This document shows positions 8,900 to 17,841 of a stretch of 64,000 nucleotides of DNA, piece after piece. The notes under the pieces were generated by a model. It was not told the origin of the DNA. It saw nothing but the letters and a program-made list of their open reading frames with translations, and did not search any database. The position numbers and the translations under genes were made by a program. Origin of the DNA: GCA-2688775 sp035288865 (GTDB lineage Archaea; Nanobdellota; Nanobdellia; Woesearchaeales; GW2011-AR4); the NCBI GenBank assembly GCA_035288865.1, contig DATDZA010000017.1, positions 16,989 through 80,988 of the forward strand, read 5' to 3'. The number at the start of each line of letters is the position of its first letter. The first letter of the stretch is position 1.

Positions 8900-9020
8900 A
8901 GATTTTTTTCTAAAATTATTTTATTTTTGATTTATCATAATACATCTTATTTATGAATTTTAATTTTTATTGTAATTTTGTTTGTAATGCGCAGATTTTA
9001 TAGAATATAAAATTCTTATT

Positions 9021-9058
9021 GAGAATTTTGAAATATATCCATTTTGTCAAAGTTCTCT
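9021..9058. repeat. Dispersed palindromic hairpin, copy B
   Basis: GAGAATTTTGA (9021-9031) and TCAAAGTTCTC (9048-9058) pair over 11 positions with one wobble, around a 16-nt loop. It is related to the palindromes at 3910-3960 and 23569-23655. It lies downstream of the small membrane protein gene and upstream of the tyrS promoter. The rest of 8900-9096 is AT-rich with nothing else recognisable. Confidence 0.45.
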
Positions 9059-9096
9059 ATTCTAAAATTTAAATAAAGAAAATCAAGATTTTCTAA

Positions 9097-9137
9097 TTTA
9101 AAGGTCCACAAATAAAGATTTGCGACACCTTTAAATA
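9097..9137 (+). promoter_or_regulatory. tyrS promoter with inverted repeat around TATA box
   Basis: TTTAAAGG (9097-9104) and CCTTTAAA (9128-9135) flank a 23-nt spacer that itself contains a short hairpin (CAAAT/ATTTG). The right arm holds the TATA box 30 bp before the ATG at 9161. The core CGACACCTTTAAATA (9123-9137) is identical to that before the lipoprotein at 2764. Confidence 0.5.
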
Positions 9138-9160
9138 TTCATAATTAAAATTACTTGCTT

Positions 9161-10234
9161 ATGGACACTGAAAATAAAATAAGCCTAATTAAGCAAGTTG
9201 GCGAGGAAATAATCACAGAAGAAGAATTAAGAAATCTTTTGCAGACAAAAGAGCATCCAATCGCTTATGACGGCTTCGAGCCAAGTGGCCAAGATGTTCA
9301 CATTGCACAAGGAATTCTGAGGTCCATTAACATTAACAAGATGACCAAAGCCGGCGTCAAGTTCAAGATGCTTGTCGCTGACTGGCATGCGTGGGCAAAT
9401 AACAAAATGTCCGGCGATTTAGGAAGAATACAGACTGTAGGGAATTATTTGATTGAAGTATGGAAGCATTGCGGAATGGATTTAAAGAATGTTGAATTTA
9501 TTTGGGCAAATGATTTTGTTAAAGACACAGATTACTGGAAAAAAGTAATGCAGGTTTCAAGGAATTCAACCGTCAACAGAATAATAAGGACTGGCCAGAT
9601 AATGGGCAGAAAGGAAGCAGATGTGCAGCAGGCTTCTCAAATTTTGTATCCCTGCATGCAGTGCGCTGATATTTTCCAGCTAAAAGCAGATATTACTCAG
9701 CTTGGGATGGATCAAAGGAAAGTTAATGTTTTGGCAAGGGAGCTTGGCCCTTCTTTGGGATTCTGGAAGCCGGTTGTTGTTTCACATCATATGCTGATGG
9801 GGTTAGGGGAGCCGCCGAAATCAAAAGACATTGACAGAGTAATTGATTTGAAAATGTCTAAGTCGAAGCCGGACACTGCAATTTTTATGAATGATTCCGA
9901 AGAAGATATCAAGAGAAAAATTGGAAAAGCATATTGCCCTGCAAAAGTCACTGAAGAAAATCCGATGCTTGAATATTCAAAATATTTAATTTTTGAAAAA
10001 TTCAATGTGATGGAATTCAAAAGGCCGGAAAAATTCGGCGGAGATTTAATCGTTGAAAATTATAAAGAATTAGAAAGATTATACGCTGAAGGAAAACTTC
10101 ATCCAATGGATTTAAAGAATGCAGTTTCTCATTATATCAATGAAATGGTAACTCCCGTCAGGGAAGCTTTCCATAAAGATGCTAAATTAAAGCATCTTCT
10201 TGAGACGATTAGGAAGTTTGAAGTGACGAGATAA
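9161..10234 (+). CDS. tyrS: Tyrosyl-tRNA synthetase
   Basis: A class I aminoacyl-tRNA synthetase of archaeal/eukaryotic type, 357 residues from the ATG at 9161; a TTG two codons upstream is less likely because the TATA box at 9130-9137 is 30 bp from the ATG. Motifs: YDGFEPSG, HIAQG as the HIGH signature, the tyrosine-pocket QASQILYPCMQCADIF region, and KMSKS in DLKMSKSKPD. It charges tRNA-Tyr with tyrosine. Length is normal for archaeal TyrRS, which lacks the bacterial S4-like tail. Confidence 0.95.
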   Translation: MDTENKISLIKQVGEEIITEEELRNLLQTKEHPIAYDGFEPSGQDVHIAQGILRSININKMTKAGVKFKMLVADWHAWANNKMSGDLGRIQTVGNYLIEVWKHCGMDLKNVEFIWANDFVKDTDYWKKVMQVSRNSTVNRIIRTGQIMGRKEADVQQASQILYPCMQCADIFQLKADITQLGMDQRKVNVLARELGPSLGFWKPVVVSHHMLMGLGEPPKSKDIDRVIDLKMSKSKPDTAIFMNDSEEDIKRKIGKAYCPAKVTEENPMLEYSKYLIFEKFNVMEFKRPEKFGGDLIVENYKELERLYAEGKLHPMDLKNAVSHYINEMVTPVREAFHKDAKLKHLLETIRKFEVTR

Positions 10235-10261
10235 ACATATGTACAGATTGGCTGATATTAT

Positions 10262-10819
10262 TCATGAAAACTCTTTAATCATAAATTCAAATACTTCTCT
10301 TGAATTTTTATCAATATCCTTGTCTTTGCAATGATCATAAATTTTCACTATCCTTCGTCCAATTATTTTAGCGCTTTCTTCATTAATTCGATTTAATTTA
10401 AAAGCAATATCTGAAATGCATCTGAAAATAGCACTAGTCCAGCGCCCTAATACCAATAAGTTAGACGTTAATCCATATTCAACAGTTGCAAAGAATATGC
10501 CAAATCCCTCTCCGAGCAATTTAGCCATATACTCATCATTTATTTTTTCATTCAATGCGCGCTCAAGGGTTTTCCTATCTAATAATACTTGGTGAAGTAC
10601 GGTATGGAGTGAGTAAATACCCCCATGCACCTCATCAGCTAACACAGATGCACCTTTTATATAATAAACCCCTAAACTTGCTTTCTTTAATTCATACTGC
10701 TTGTTAAATTCCACGTCAAAAATTTTTTCAAGCCGTTCTTTCTCGTGCGGTTCAAAATTCCCTATTACTTTTAGAAATGCCCTCAATGCAGCTACTTCAT
10801 CATTTTGCCATTCAAACAT
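10262..10819 (-). CDS. Hypothetical helical protein
   Basis: A 185-residue, mostly helical soluble protein with no signal peptide or membrane segment. The central part has a conserved-looking VLADEVHGGIYSLHT segment and a weakly hydrophobic helix near residue 110. No family recognised. It ends 27 bp after the tyrS stop in convergent orientation, so it is an independent unit. Confidence 0.55.
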   Translation of the reverse strand: MFEWQNDEVAALRAFLKVIGNFEPHEKERLEKIFDVEFNKQYELKKASLGVYYIKGASVLADEVHGGIYSLHTVLHQVLLDRKTLERALNEKINDEYMAKLLGEGFGIFFATVEYGLTSNLLVLGRWTSAIFRCISDIAFKLNRINEESAKIIGRRIVKIYDHCKDKDIDKNSREVFEFMIKEFS

Positions 10820-10874
10820 AATTTGTATTCTATAGAACTTATTAATATATTTATCTTTCTTAATATAAAAAAAT

Positions 10875-12083
10875 TTATTCCTGCTCTATAACAACCAAAG
10901 TGTATTTGTCAGTAAAATACTTTGCCGAAATTCTTTTAACGTCTCCAGCAGTTATTTTTTTTATATTATTTATGTAAGAATCTGCAAGCTTTGCGTCTTT
11001 GATTGTATCCCAGAACGAAAAATTATCAGTGCAATGAAAATTGTCTTCCATCTGCAATGTGTGGTTCCCTTCAATAAATGTTTTTGCCTCATCAATGTCA
11101 AGTTTTGTAACTTTCATTAATTTATGGAACTGTTGCATGATAATTTCTTTTGCCTTGCCAATATTTTTTTTGTCAAGATTTGTATATACCGCAAACATTC
11201 CGTAATCTATCTCGCTTTCATTGTTGATTCCAACCTGATAAGCTAAGCCGCGCTTGTTTCTTATCTCGTCAAACATCCATCCGGACTGGCCTCGGCCGAG
11301 AATTGCAGTTATGACATCAAAAACATAGCTGTCTTTGTGCATTCGCGGCACTGCCTTGTAGCCTAAAACCGTGTATGAGTTCAGAGTTTTTTTCTTTCTA
11401 ACGACTTTTTTCATTCTATTCTGTGCAGGCTCGTTAACTTTTGCCCTTGTGATAATTTTTTTTGGCTTTAGCTCATGAAAATACCTCTCTATTTTTTTCC
11501 TGACATTGTTAACATTTCCCGCCACCGAAATAATCATGTTATTTGGTATATAATGTGTCGCATAATAATCAACAAGCTGATTTCGCGTGATTGCTTTTAC
11601 TGTCTCAGCAGTTCCGTATGTTGGATTACCGGCAGGATGCTTTTCAAACAATGCATGCTGGAACAATATCCATTGGAACAGTCGAGGATCATCATTGACC
11701 ATGTTTATTTCTTTTAAAATAACCTGCTTTTCTTTTTGCATGATTTTTTCCCCGAATACCGGATTCTTCACCATGTCAGAAAGAATATCAAGTGCAACGT
11801 CAAATTTTTTGTTTATAATCTTGATAAAGAAGGCCGTCCTGTCTCCTGTCGTGTAGGCATTAAAATCGCCGCCGTATTTTTCAATTTCATTTGCGATTTC
11901 TCTGCTTGTTTTTCTTTTCTTTGTGCCCTCAAAAAGCATGTGCTCAAGAAAATGAGAAATTCCTGCAACTTTCAGATTTTCGTAATTTGAGCCGATTTTA
12001 AACATAATTTCGACAGCAACAGACTTTGAAGAAGTCTTCTCGAAAATTAGCGTTATTCCGTTTTTCAGTATGTGTTTTTGCAT
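10875..12083 (-). CDS. M16 family zinc peptidase (pitrilysin-like)
   Basis: A 402-residue M16B-type peptidase. The inverted zinc motif HFLEH (HxxEH, residues ~42-46) is followed by GGDFNAYT and by the downstream glutamate in LKEINMVNDDP. The second half has the usual RGLAYQVG arginine-containing segment. Metal ligands are intact, so activity is expected. M16 enzymes degrade unfolded peptides in the cytoplasm, often as dimers. It is divergent from the M24 peptidase gene at 12131, with overlapping TATA boxes at 12101-12117. Confidence 0.9.
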   Translation of the reverse strand: MQKHILKNGITLIFEKTSSKSVAVEIMFKIGSNYENLKVAGISHFLEHMLFEGTKKRKTSREIANEIEKYGGDFNAYTTGDRTAFFIKIINKKFDVALDILSDMVKNPVFGEKIMQKEKQVILKEINMVNDDPRLFQWILFQHALFEKHPAGNPTYGTAETVKAITRNQLVDYYATHYIPNNMIISVAGNVNNVRKKIERYFHELKPKKIITRAKVNEPAQNRMKKVVRKKKTLNSYTVLGYKAVPRMHKDSYVFDVITAILGRGQSGWMFDEIRNKRGLAYQVGINNESEIDYGMFAVYTNLDKKNIGKAKEIIMQQFHKLMKVTKLDIDEAKTFIEGNHTLQMEDNFHCTDNFSFWDTIKDAKLADSYINNIKKITAGDVKRISAKYFTDKYTLVVIEQE

Positions 12084-12100
12084 GTTCTTAAAAGAAAAGA

Positions 12101-12117
12101 TTTAAATGGTTTATAAG
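12101..12117. promoter_or_regulatory. Bidirectional TATA region between M16 and M24 peptidase genes
   Basis: TTTAAATGGTTTATAAG spans 12101-12117. The left TTTAAAT is 30 bp before the plus-strand ATG at 12131. On the minus strand, CTTATAAACC in the same region is about 30 bp before the ATG at 12083. One short sequence can thus serve both peptidase genes with leaderless spacing. Confidence 0.55.
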
Positions 12118-12130
12118 ACTTATTGTTTTC

Positions 12131-13201
12131 ATGAAAATAAAAGAATTCCAGGATATGCTTGAAAAAAAGAATCTGGATGCGGCAGTCTTCTATAATTCTG
12201 AATTTCCCAGAATAAACCCGAATATGGTTTATTTCTCTGGCTATACTGGTTTGGGAGTTCTCGTGGTTCCTCGGAGAAAAGAGCCATTTTTGATAGCCCC
12301 TGAAATGGAATTCCAGAAAGCCAAGAAATCAATGATAAGAAAAGTATTTTCAATGCAGAAAAAAAGATTTTTTGAATCCGTGTCTGATATAATAAAAATA
12401 AACGGCATAAAAACAAAAAATATTGCAATTGACCGGAATAATTTTACTTTAAACTCTTTCAAATATTTTAGAAAGTCATTTAGGAAATCCAAATTTAAGG
12501 ATGTTGCAATGAACTGCATTAAATTAAGGGAAATAAAAAGCAATAAAGAAATTGAATATCTGAAAAAATCATGCGGTTACGCCGATAAAATAATCCAGAA
12601 AACAATAAACAATTTTAAGGGCTTCAAAACAGAATCAGAAGCTGCGGCATTTCTGGAATATGAAACCAAAAAACTAGGCTTGGAATTATCATTTAACCCG
12701 ATTGTTGCCTCAGGAAGCAACGGCAGCATGCCGCATCACGAGCCTAAAAATAAGAGGATGAAAAAAGGGCTGTGCGTCATAGATTTTGGTGTAAGGTATA
12801 AGGGATATTGCTCGGACATAACCAGAACTATTTGCGTTGGAAAGCCAAAAAAAGAGGAAATTGAAATGTATACTCTATTATTAAAAATACAAAATGGCGC
12901 TATAAATAAAGTTAAAGAAAATAAAAAATGCTCTGAACTTTATGATTTTGTGAATAAAAATCTCGGAAAATACAAAAAGTATTTTACTCACGGGCTCGGG
13001 CATGGAGTTGGAATTGAAATCCATGAAATGCCAAATCTAAGCCTGAATTCAAAGGATAGAATACAAAACAACATGGTTTTTACTATAGAGCCTGGAGTTT
13101 ATTTTCCAAATAAATTTGGGATAAGAATTGAGGATACCGTTTTATTTAAAAATAAGCCAATAGTCTTGACAAAAACATCAAAAGATTTATTAACAATTTA
13201 G
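12131..13201 (+). CDS. Xaa-Pro dipeptidase/aminopeptidase, M24 family
   Basis: A 356-residue pita-bread metallopeptidase with an N-terminal creatinase-like domain (1-~125) and a C-terminal M24 domain. All five metal ligands are visible: two Asp in VIDFGVRYKGYCSDITRT, His in HGLGHGVG, Glu in TIEPGVYF and Glu in IRIEDTV. It removes an N-terminal residue preceding proline. It is followed after 14 bp by an M29 peptidase on the same strand, so peptidases are grouped here. Confidence 0.92.
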   Translation: MKIKEFQDMLEKKNLDAAVFYNSEFPRINPNMVYFSGYTGLGVLVVPRRKEPFLIAPEMEFQKAKKSMIRKVFSMQKKRFFESVSDIIKINGIKTKNIAIDRNNFTLNSFKYFRKSFRKSKFKDVAMNCIKLREIKSNKEIEYLKKSCGYADKIIQKTINNFKGFKTESEAAAFLEYETKKLGLELSFNPIVASGSNGSMPHHEPKNKRMKKGLCVIDFGVRYKGYCSDITRTICVGKPKKEEIEMYTLLLKIQNGAINKVKENKKCSELYDFVNKNLGKYKKYFTHGLGHGVGIEIHEMPNLSLNSKDRIQNNMVFTIEPGVYFPNKFGIRIEDTVLFKNKPIVLTKTSKDLLTI

Positions 13202-13215
13202 TCTTTCTGAATAAA

Positions 13216-14988
13216 ATGAAATACAGTGAAAAAGCATTTAATTCTGCTGTTGAGGATTATAAAAAACACTTTAAAAATGCAAAAGGCAAAGATTTCTTTA
13301 TAAAATTTGACTTGGGCAATAAAAATGCATTCTATTCACTTGCTCCATTGTCAAGGGCACTGCACGATTTGGGTGGAGATGTAAGCTGCATTGGAATAAG
13401 CAAAACATCAGAAAGCTTGGAAGCGGTAAAAGAAGTTTGGAATATTTTTGAAGATTTGGAAAAAGGATTAAAAAGCGAAAAAACAAATGCTCTGAAAGAA
13501 TTTATTGAGGAAGTTGAGAAAAAAGCAAAAGGCGAGTTCAGAAAATTATTCAAAAAGCCGGATGTATTTATTGAAGCCGGAGAAAATAAATTTATCGGTA
13601 ATTTGGAATTGCCGTTTCATGCAGAATGGTTTAAGGACTACAGGATGGAAGAATTGATGCAGACTTCAGAAATACTCTGGAGAGAAGTTTATGATCTCAA
13701 AGAAGGTGAAAGAGTGGGCATTGGATTTTCACTTATACCCAAAGAATCCTTGATTGGACATCCTTTGGAAGATTATCTTGATTCTTACTCGATAATCTGG
13801 GCAATGACGCAGGCTGCTGCAAAAATTGCTGAACCAACCATGAACAGCTCCACATTCAGGGGTTCGATGCTTGAAAAAAGCGAGAGAGTTTCTGAATTAA
13901 GGGCAACTTTATTAGGATGCGAGCTGGAAAAAGAAATTGACGAAGAGCCGTTCATCAAATACAAAAAATTATCCGGCTTATCAAGATTAAACAGAATTAA
14001 GCCAATTGATTTGTCTTTTTCAATCAGCGCAAAAGGGTACCCAGGAAAACATCTTTTCGGAGAATTGATTGGCTACCCGTCTGCAAACAAAAAAACGAGA
14101 TGGCAATCTCCGGGTCAAATGGTTTACAAGCTTGACTTCTATCCGCAGACAAAAGAGGAATCAAGGGACCCGCTTGCAAGAGTCGCTTTCACCGAAACAA
14201 TCCCGATTGATATTTTTATAGAGACAAATTTGGTTGACTGGGCTGATATAAGGTCAAGAAACCAAAAATTGAAAGACAAAATGGACAAATGTGATGTAAT
14301 TTATGTTGAAGGCAAATTAAAAGAAAAATATGTTACAAAACTTGAAGTTGGATTAGTAAAGCCGGACGGCACAAGAAGGTGGGTAAGGCGCTCGGATACC
14401 GATGTTCGGGAAAAAATAAACAAGGATTACCTGAGAATGACTGGAATCCGGGCGGGCAATATGGGAAACATACCTGGAGGTGAAGCTTTCGTAACGCCGG
14501 AATACATAAAAGGAATTTTTGTCGGAGATGTAGTTATTCACGTTGACCAAAGCTACCAATTAAATGAAAAAAATCCATTGATTGTTGAATGTTATGGCGA
14601 TAATTACAAAATAATCGGGGGCCCCAAAGATATAATTGAAAAGCTCAACAAAAGAAAAGACGAATCCATGCAGATGCTTCTGGAAGCGGAGAAAAACAAA
14701 AGCCTGCCGAAAGAAATAATTGAAATGAAAAAGAAAAATTTTGAAAGGGTCGGTGAGTTTGCAATCAACACCAATCCAAAAGCCAGATTATGCGATTACC
14801 TTATCGTTAACGAGAAAATTGCAAAGATGATGCACATTGCTCTTGGCTCAGGCTTTGAGCCGGACAGAAGCACAGAATACCACATGGATATTGTGTTCAA
14901 CGCGCCCCGGCAAAAGCTTGATGTTTACGGCATTGACAAAAAAGGCAATAAATGCTGGATTTTGAAAGACGGGGAGTTTGCGGCATAA
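13216..14988 (+). CDS. M29-type aminopeptidase, long form
   Basis: A 590-residue protein whose C-terminal half carries the M29 metal-binding pattern: GGEAFVTPE (first Glu), VGEFAINTNPKA (second Glu), MMHIALG (His) and EYHMDIV (His and Asp). Typical M29 enzymes are about 370-410 residues, so the N-terminal part is extended. Family members are cobalt- or zinc-dependent aminopeptidases, usually cytoplasmic dimers. The next gene encodes a shorter M29 enzyme. The start ATG is 14 bp after the M24 stop. Confidence 0.82.
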   Translation: MKYSEKAFNSAVEDYKKHFKNAKGKDFFIKFDLGNKNAFYSLAPLSRALHDLGGDVSCIGISKTSESLEAVKEVWNIFEDLEKGLKSEKTNALKEFIEEVEKKAKGEFRKLFKKPDVFIEAGENKFIGNLELPFHAEWFKDYRMEELMQTSEILWREVYDLKEGERVGIGFSLIPKESLIGHPLEDYLDSYSIIWAMTQAAAKIAEPTMNSSTFRGSMLEKSERVSELRATLLGCELEKEIDEEPFIKYKKLSGLSRLNRIKPIDLSFSISAKGYPGKHLFGELIGYPSANKKTRWQSPGQMVYKLDFYPQTKEESRDPLARVAFTETIPIDIFIETNLVDWADIRSRNQKLKDKMDKCDVIYVEGKLKEKYVTKLEVGLVKPDGTRRWVRRSDTDVREKINKDYLRMTGIRAGNMGNIPGGEAFVTPEYIKGIFVGDVVIHVDQSYQLNEKNPLIVECYGDNYKIIGGPKDIIEKLNKRKDESMQMLLEAEKNKSLPKEIIEMKKKNFERVGEFAINTNPKARLCDYLIVNEKIAKMMHIALGSGFEPDRSTEYHMDIVFNAPRQKLDVYGIDKKGNKCWILKDGEFAA

Positions 14989-15037
14989 GAATTTTGTTCA
15001 ATTCATTTGTATCTAAAAATTTCATAATAGGTAGAAA

Positions 15038-15982
15038 ATGACTTTAAATAAATCATCTCAAATAATTCTCAGAGATTGCATGGCTTTGAAGAAAAAAGAA
15101 TCTTGCCTGATTGTTACAGACAACAAATTAAAATTGATTGGTGAAATTCTGTTCAAAAACTCTTTGAAAATATGTAAAAAATCAAAACTGATTTTTACAG
15201 AAATTCCAAAATCCCACGGCTCTGAGCCTCCTGAATATGTTGCTGAAGAAATGCTTAATTACGACGTCATCCTGCTGCCTACAACAAAATCTTTGAGCCA
15301 CACAATGGCACGAGAAAATGCCAGCAAAACCGGAGCAAGAATTGCGAGCATGCCTGGAATAACTGAGGATATGATGGAGCACACTTTGAATGTCGATTTT
15401 TATGAAATTAGGAATTTAAATAACAAATTAATATCAAAATTAAAAAATAAAATAAAAATAAAAATTGCAACAAAGAAAGGAACAAACATTGAATTTAACC
15501 TCAAAGGAAGAAAATGGAAGCCGGATGACGGAATCTACACAAAAAAATCAGCTTTTGGAAATCTGCCGGCCGGAGAAATTTTTATCGCTCCGATTGAAGG
15601 CAAAACAAACGGAAAAATTGTTTGTGATGCAAGCGTTGGCGGATTGGGTAAAGTCGATAAAAATATTGAAATTATTGTTAAAAATGGATTTATTGAAAAT
15701 ATTAAAGGTGGAAAAATTGCAAGCCAATTCAATGAATTGTTAAAAACCAAATTATACAAAAGCGTTGCAGAATTAGGAATTGGAACAAACCCAAAGGCAA
15801 AAATAACTGGGGAAGTTCTTGAGGATGAGAAAGTAATGGGAACGTGCCACATTGCCTTTGGCAACAACAAGCATTTTGGCGGAAAAATTGATGTTCCGTT
15901 TCACGTTGATTTTGTCATTAGAAATCCGACAATTTATGCTGATAACCTCTTAATAATAAATAACGGTAAATTTAAACTATAA
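15038..15982 (+). CDS. M29-type aminopeptidase, short form
   Basis: A 314-residue M29 peptidase with complete ligands: LPAGEIFIAP (Glu), AELGIGTNPKA (Glu), GTCHIAFGNN (His) and PFHVDFV (His, Asp). It is shorter than the average M29 enzyme and not closely similar to the upstream paralogue outside these motifs, which suggests old divergence rather than recent duplication. The PAN-like ATPase follows after about 40 bp with its own TATA box. Confidence 0.85.
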   Translation: MTLNKSSQIILRDCMALKKKESCLIVTDNKLKLIGEILFKNSLKICKKSKLIFTEIPKSHGSEPPEYVAEEMLNYDVILLPTTKSLSHTMARENASKTGARIASMPGITEDMMEHTLNVDFYEIRNLNNKLISKLKNKIKIKIATKKGTNIEFNLKGRKWKPDDGIYTKKSAFGNLPAGEIFIAPIEGKTNGKIVCDASVGGLGKVDKNIEIIVKNGFIENIKGGKIASQFNELLKTKLYKSVAELGIGTNPKAKITGEVLEDEKVMGTCHIAFGNNKHFGGKIDVPFHVDFVIRNPTIYADNLLIINNGKFKL

Positions 15983-16023
15983 ACCCAAATCTTTTTATAT
16001 CAATTCCAATAACATAAAATAAA

Positions 16024-17178
16024 ATGCCTGCAAAAGAAGCAAAGGACAAAAACATAATTGACAGCATAATGTACCGTTACTCTACTTCTGCGAACCCTTT
16101 TGAAGAGGAAAACAGGATTCTCAGGGAAACGGTTACACGGCTCAAAGATGAAGTTGAAAGATTTAAATCCGCTCCATTAATGGTCTGCGAAGTGAAAGAA
16201 TTATTTGGAGACACTGCAATAATAAAAATCCCGAATGGCAACCAATTTCTTGTTAACATAGCGAGCGACTGCGACAAGCTAAAGGCAGGAGACTTGATAC
16301 TTGTGGAGCAGAAAAATCTCACAATCATAAGAAAGACGCCTATCACAAAAAGATTTAATATTGAGAAATATGTGATTGTTGAAAAGCCAACTATCTCTTG
16401 GAGTGATATTGGGGGCCTGGAGAAGCAGGCAGAGGAGATAAGGGAAGTTATAGAGCTCCCTCTTAAAAAACCGGAATTATTCAGGAAAGTCGGAATCACT
16501 CCGCCAAAAGGAATTCTTCTTTACGGCGAGCCCGGAACCGGAAAAACTTTGCTTGCAAAAGCAGTTGCCGCATCAACAAACTCAACTTTTATAGAAGTGG
16601 TCGGCTCTGAATTAGTTCAGAAATTCATCGGAGAAGGTGCAAAATTAATCAAGGAAATTTTTGAATATGCAAGGAAAAAAGCCCCTGCTGTTGTTTTCAT
16701 TGATGAGTTGGATGCGCTTGCCGCAAAAAGAGTTGAAGTCGGCACTTCCGGCGAGCGAGAGGTCAACAGGACTTTTATGCAGCTTCTTGCCGAATTGGAC
16801 GGCTTCAAGCCGCTTGATAATGTCAAGATAATCGGAGCGACAAATAGGAAAGACATACTTGACACTGCAATCATAAGGCCCGGAAGATTGGACAGGTTAA
16901 TTCACATTCCAATTCCGAGCAAAGAATCCAGGGCAGATATTTTTAAAATACATTCAAAGAATATGACATTTGACAAAAATATTGTGCCTGAGGTAATAGT
17001 TGAAAGGATGGAAGGTTTCAGCGGAGCAGAGATAAAAGCCGTATGCACTGAATCAGGCTATTTTGCAATCCGTCAAAATCGTGAATATGTGACGAGAGAA
17101 GATTTCCTGAAAGCAATTGACAAAGTAAAGCTGGACGAAAAAGCAGAGGGCGAAGATTACATGGGCATGTTCGGGTAA
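16024..17178 (+). CDS. pan: Proteasome-activating nucleotidase-like AAA ATPase
   Basis: A 384-residue AAA+ unfoldase. Order: N-terminal coiled coil (~25-50), OB domain (~55-110), then the ATPase domain with GGLEKQ, Walker A GEPGTGKT, pore-loop region around FIGEGAK, Walker B VVFIDELDAL, sensor ATNR and arginine fingers RPGRLDR. It would unfold proteins for the 20S proteasome. The C-terminus ends in MFG rather than a clear HbYX docking motif, with Phe in the Tyr position. A TATA box at 15992 is 32 bp before the ATG. A proteasome-independent Cdc48-like role is the main alternative. Confidence 0.88.
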   Translation: MPAKEAKDKNIIDSIMYRYSTSANPFEEENRILRETVTRLKDEVERFKSAPLMVCEVKELFGDTAIIKIPNGNQFLVNIASDCDKLKAGDLILVEQKNLTIIRKTPITKRFNIEKYVIVEKPTISWSDIGGLEKQAEEIREVIELPLKKPELFRKVGITPPKGILLYGEPGTGKTLLAKAVAASTNSTFIEVVGSELVQKFIGEGAKLIKEIFEYARKKAPAVVFIDELDALAAKRVEVGTSGEREVNRTFMQLLAELDGFKPLDNVKIIGATNRKDILDTAIIRPGRLDRLIHIPIPSKESRADIFKIHSKNMTFDKNIVPEVIVERMEGFSGAEIKAVCTESGYFAIRQNREYVTREDFLKAIDKVKLDEKAEGEDYMGMFG

Positions 17179-17179
17179 A

Positions 17180-17635
17180 ATGAAATTTTTGAAAACTTTT
17201 ATAATTCTTGTTCATATATTTTTGGGATTAATTATCATTTTTCTTAATGTGAACTATCAAATCCTTACCTATGGCAGGATACATAATACCAGTAAATATT
17301 ACTCTTCGGAAGATTTGAAGAATTCAGGTATTGCAGATTTTATTGAAAATCTAAAGCAATCGGAACCGCGAATTATTGCTGAGGGTATCTTTGGAATTAT
17401 TCTGGGTTTGTTCTCAATAATCGGTGCAGTTGCGTTCATAAAAGATAAGCGATGGGCGGCGCCTGCTTTGCCGATAGTAACTTTAATAATACTGATGATT
17501 GTTGTGCTTGACGCCTTTAGATCTGCCACCGGATTTTTAGTCGGCCCTTATCTGTTGGCTATCTTTCTATTGTTAATAATTTTAGTTTCAGAAATCTTAC
17601 ACATCACGCTCAGAAAACAGGCATCGCCTAATTAA
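17180..17635 (+). CDS. Membrane protein, three to four helices
   Basis: A 151-residue protein with hydrophobic segments at about residues 5-25, 65-88, 92-112 and 118-142, and a polar segment (~30-62) between the first two. No family recognised. The ATG follows the stop codon of the ATPase gene by one base, so the two are translated from one mRNA, but no functional link is visible. Confidence 0.6.
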   Translation: MKFLKTFIILVHIFLGLIIIFLNVNYQILTYGRIHNTSKYYSSEDLKNSGIADFIENLKQSEPRIIAEGIFGIILGLFSIIGAVAFIKDKRWAAPALPIVTLIILMIVVLDAFRSATGFLVGPYLLAIFLLLIILVSEILHITLRKQASPN

Positions 17636-17729
17636 TTTTTTATTCTCTATTAATTATCATCATTCAAAATTATTTTATCATTAAATATTTTCTTAATGTT
17701 AATCCATTTTTTACAGAAAGAACTATAAA

Positions 17730-17805
17730 GCACACGCTCAGCAGTTACTATCGCATCTCATCGGCTTTCGCCTAGATGGGTGTTCACTAAAATCATCGCG
17801 TGTGC
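17730..17805 (-). ncRNA. Candidate 76-nt structured small RNA
   Basis: A rod-like fold closed by the perfect 8-bp stem GCACACGC/GCGTGTGC (17798-17805 with 17730-17737). GATG opposite CTGA continues the stem inside, and a CATCT/AGATG plus GGC-GAAA-GCC hairpin caps it. On the minus strand a TATA-like GTTTAAAAA starts 29 bp before the predicted 5' end, and TTTATAGTTCTTT follows the 3' end. GATGA and CTGA recall box C/D RNAs, but the kink-turn bulge is missing; it also loosely resembles the 5' domain of LSU rRNA. Identity unresolved. Confidence 0.5.
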
Positions 17806-17841
17806 AGATAGAATAAGGCATATCGATTTTTAAACCTTGCC

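Noticed and set aside
17730..17805. tRNA gene call for the 76-nt RNA
   Set aside because: The length suits a tRNA but there is no T-arm consensus, no anticodon arm and no D-arm; the fold is a single rod.
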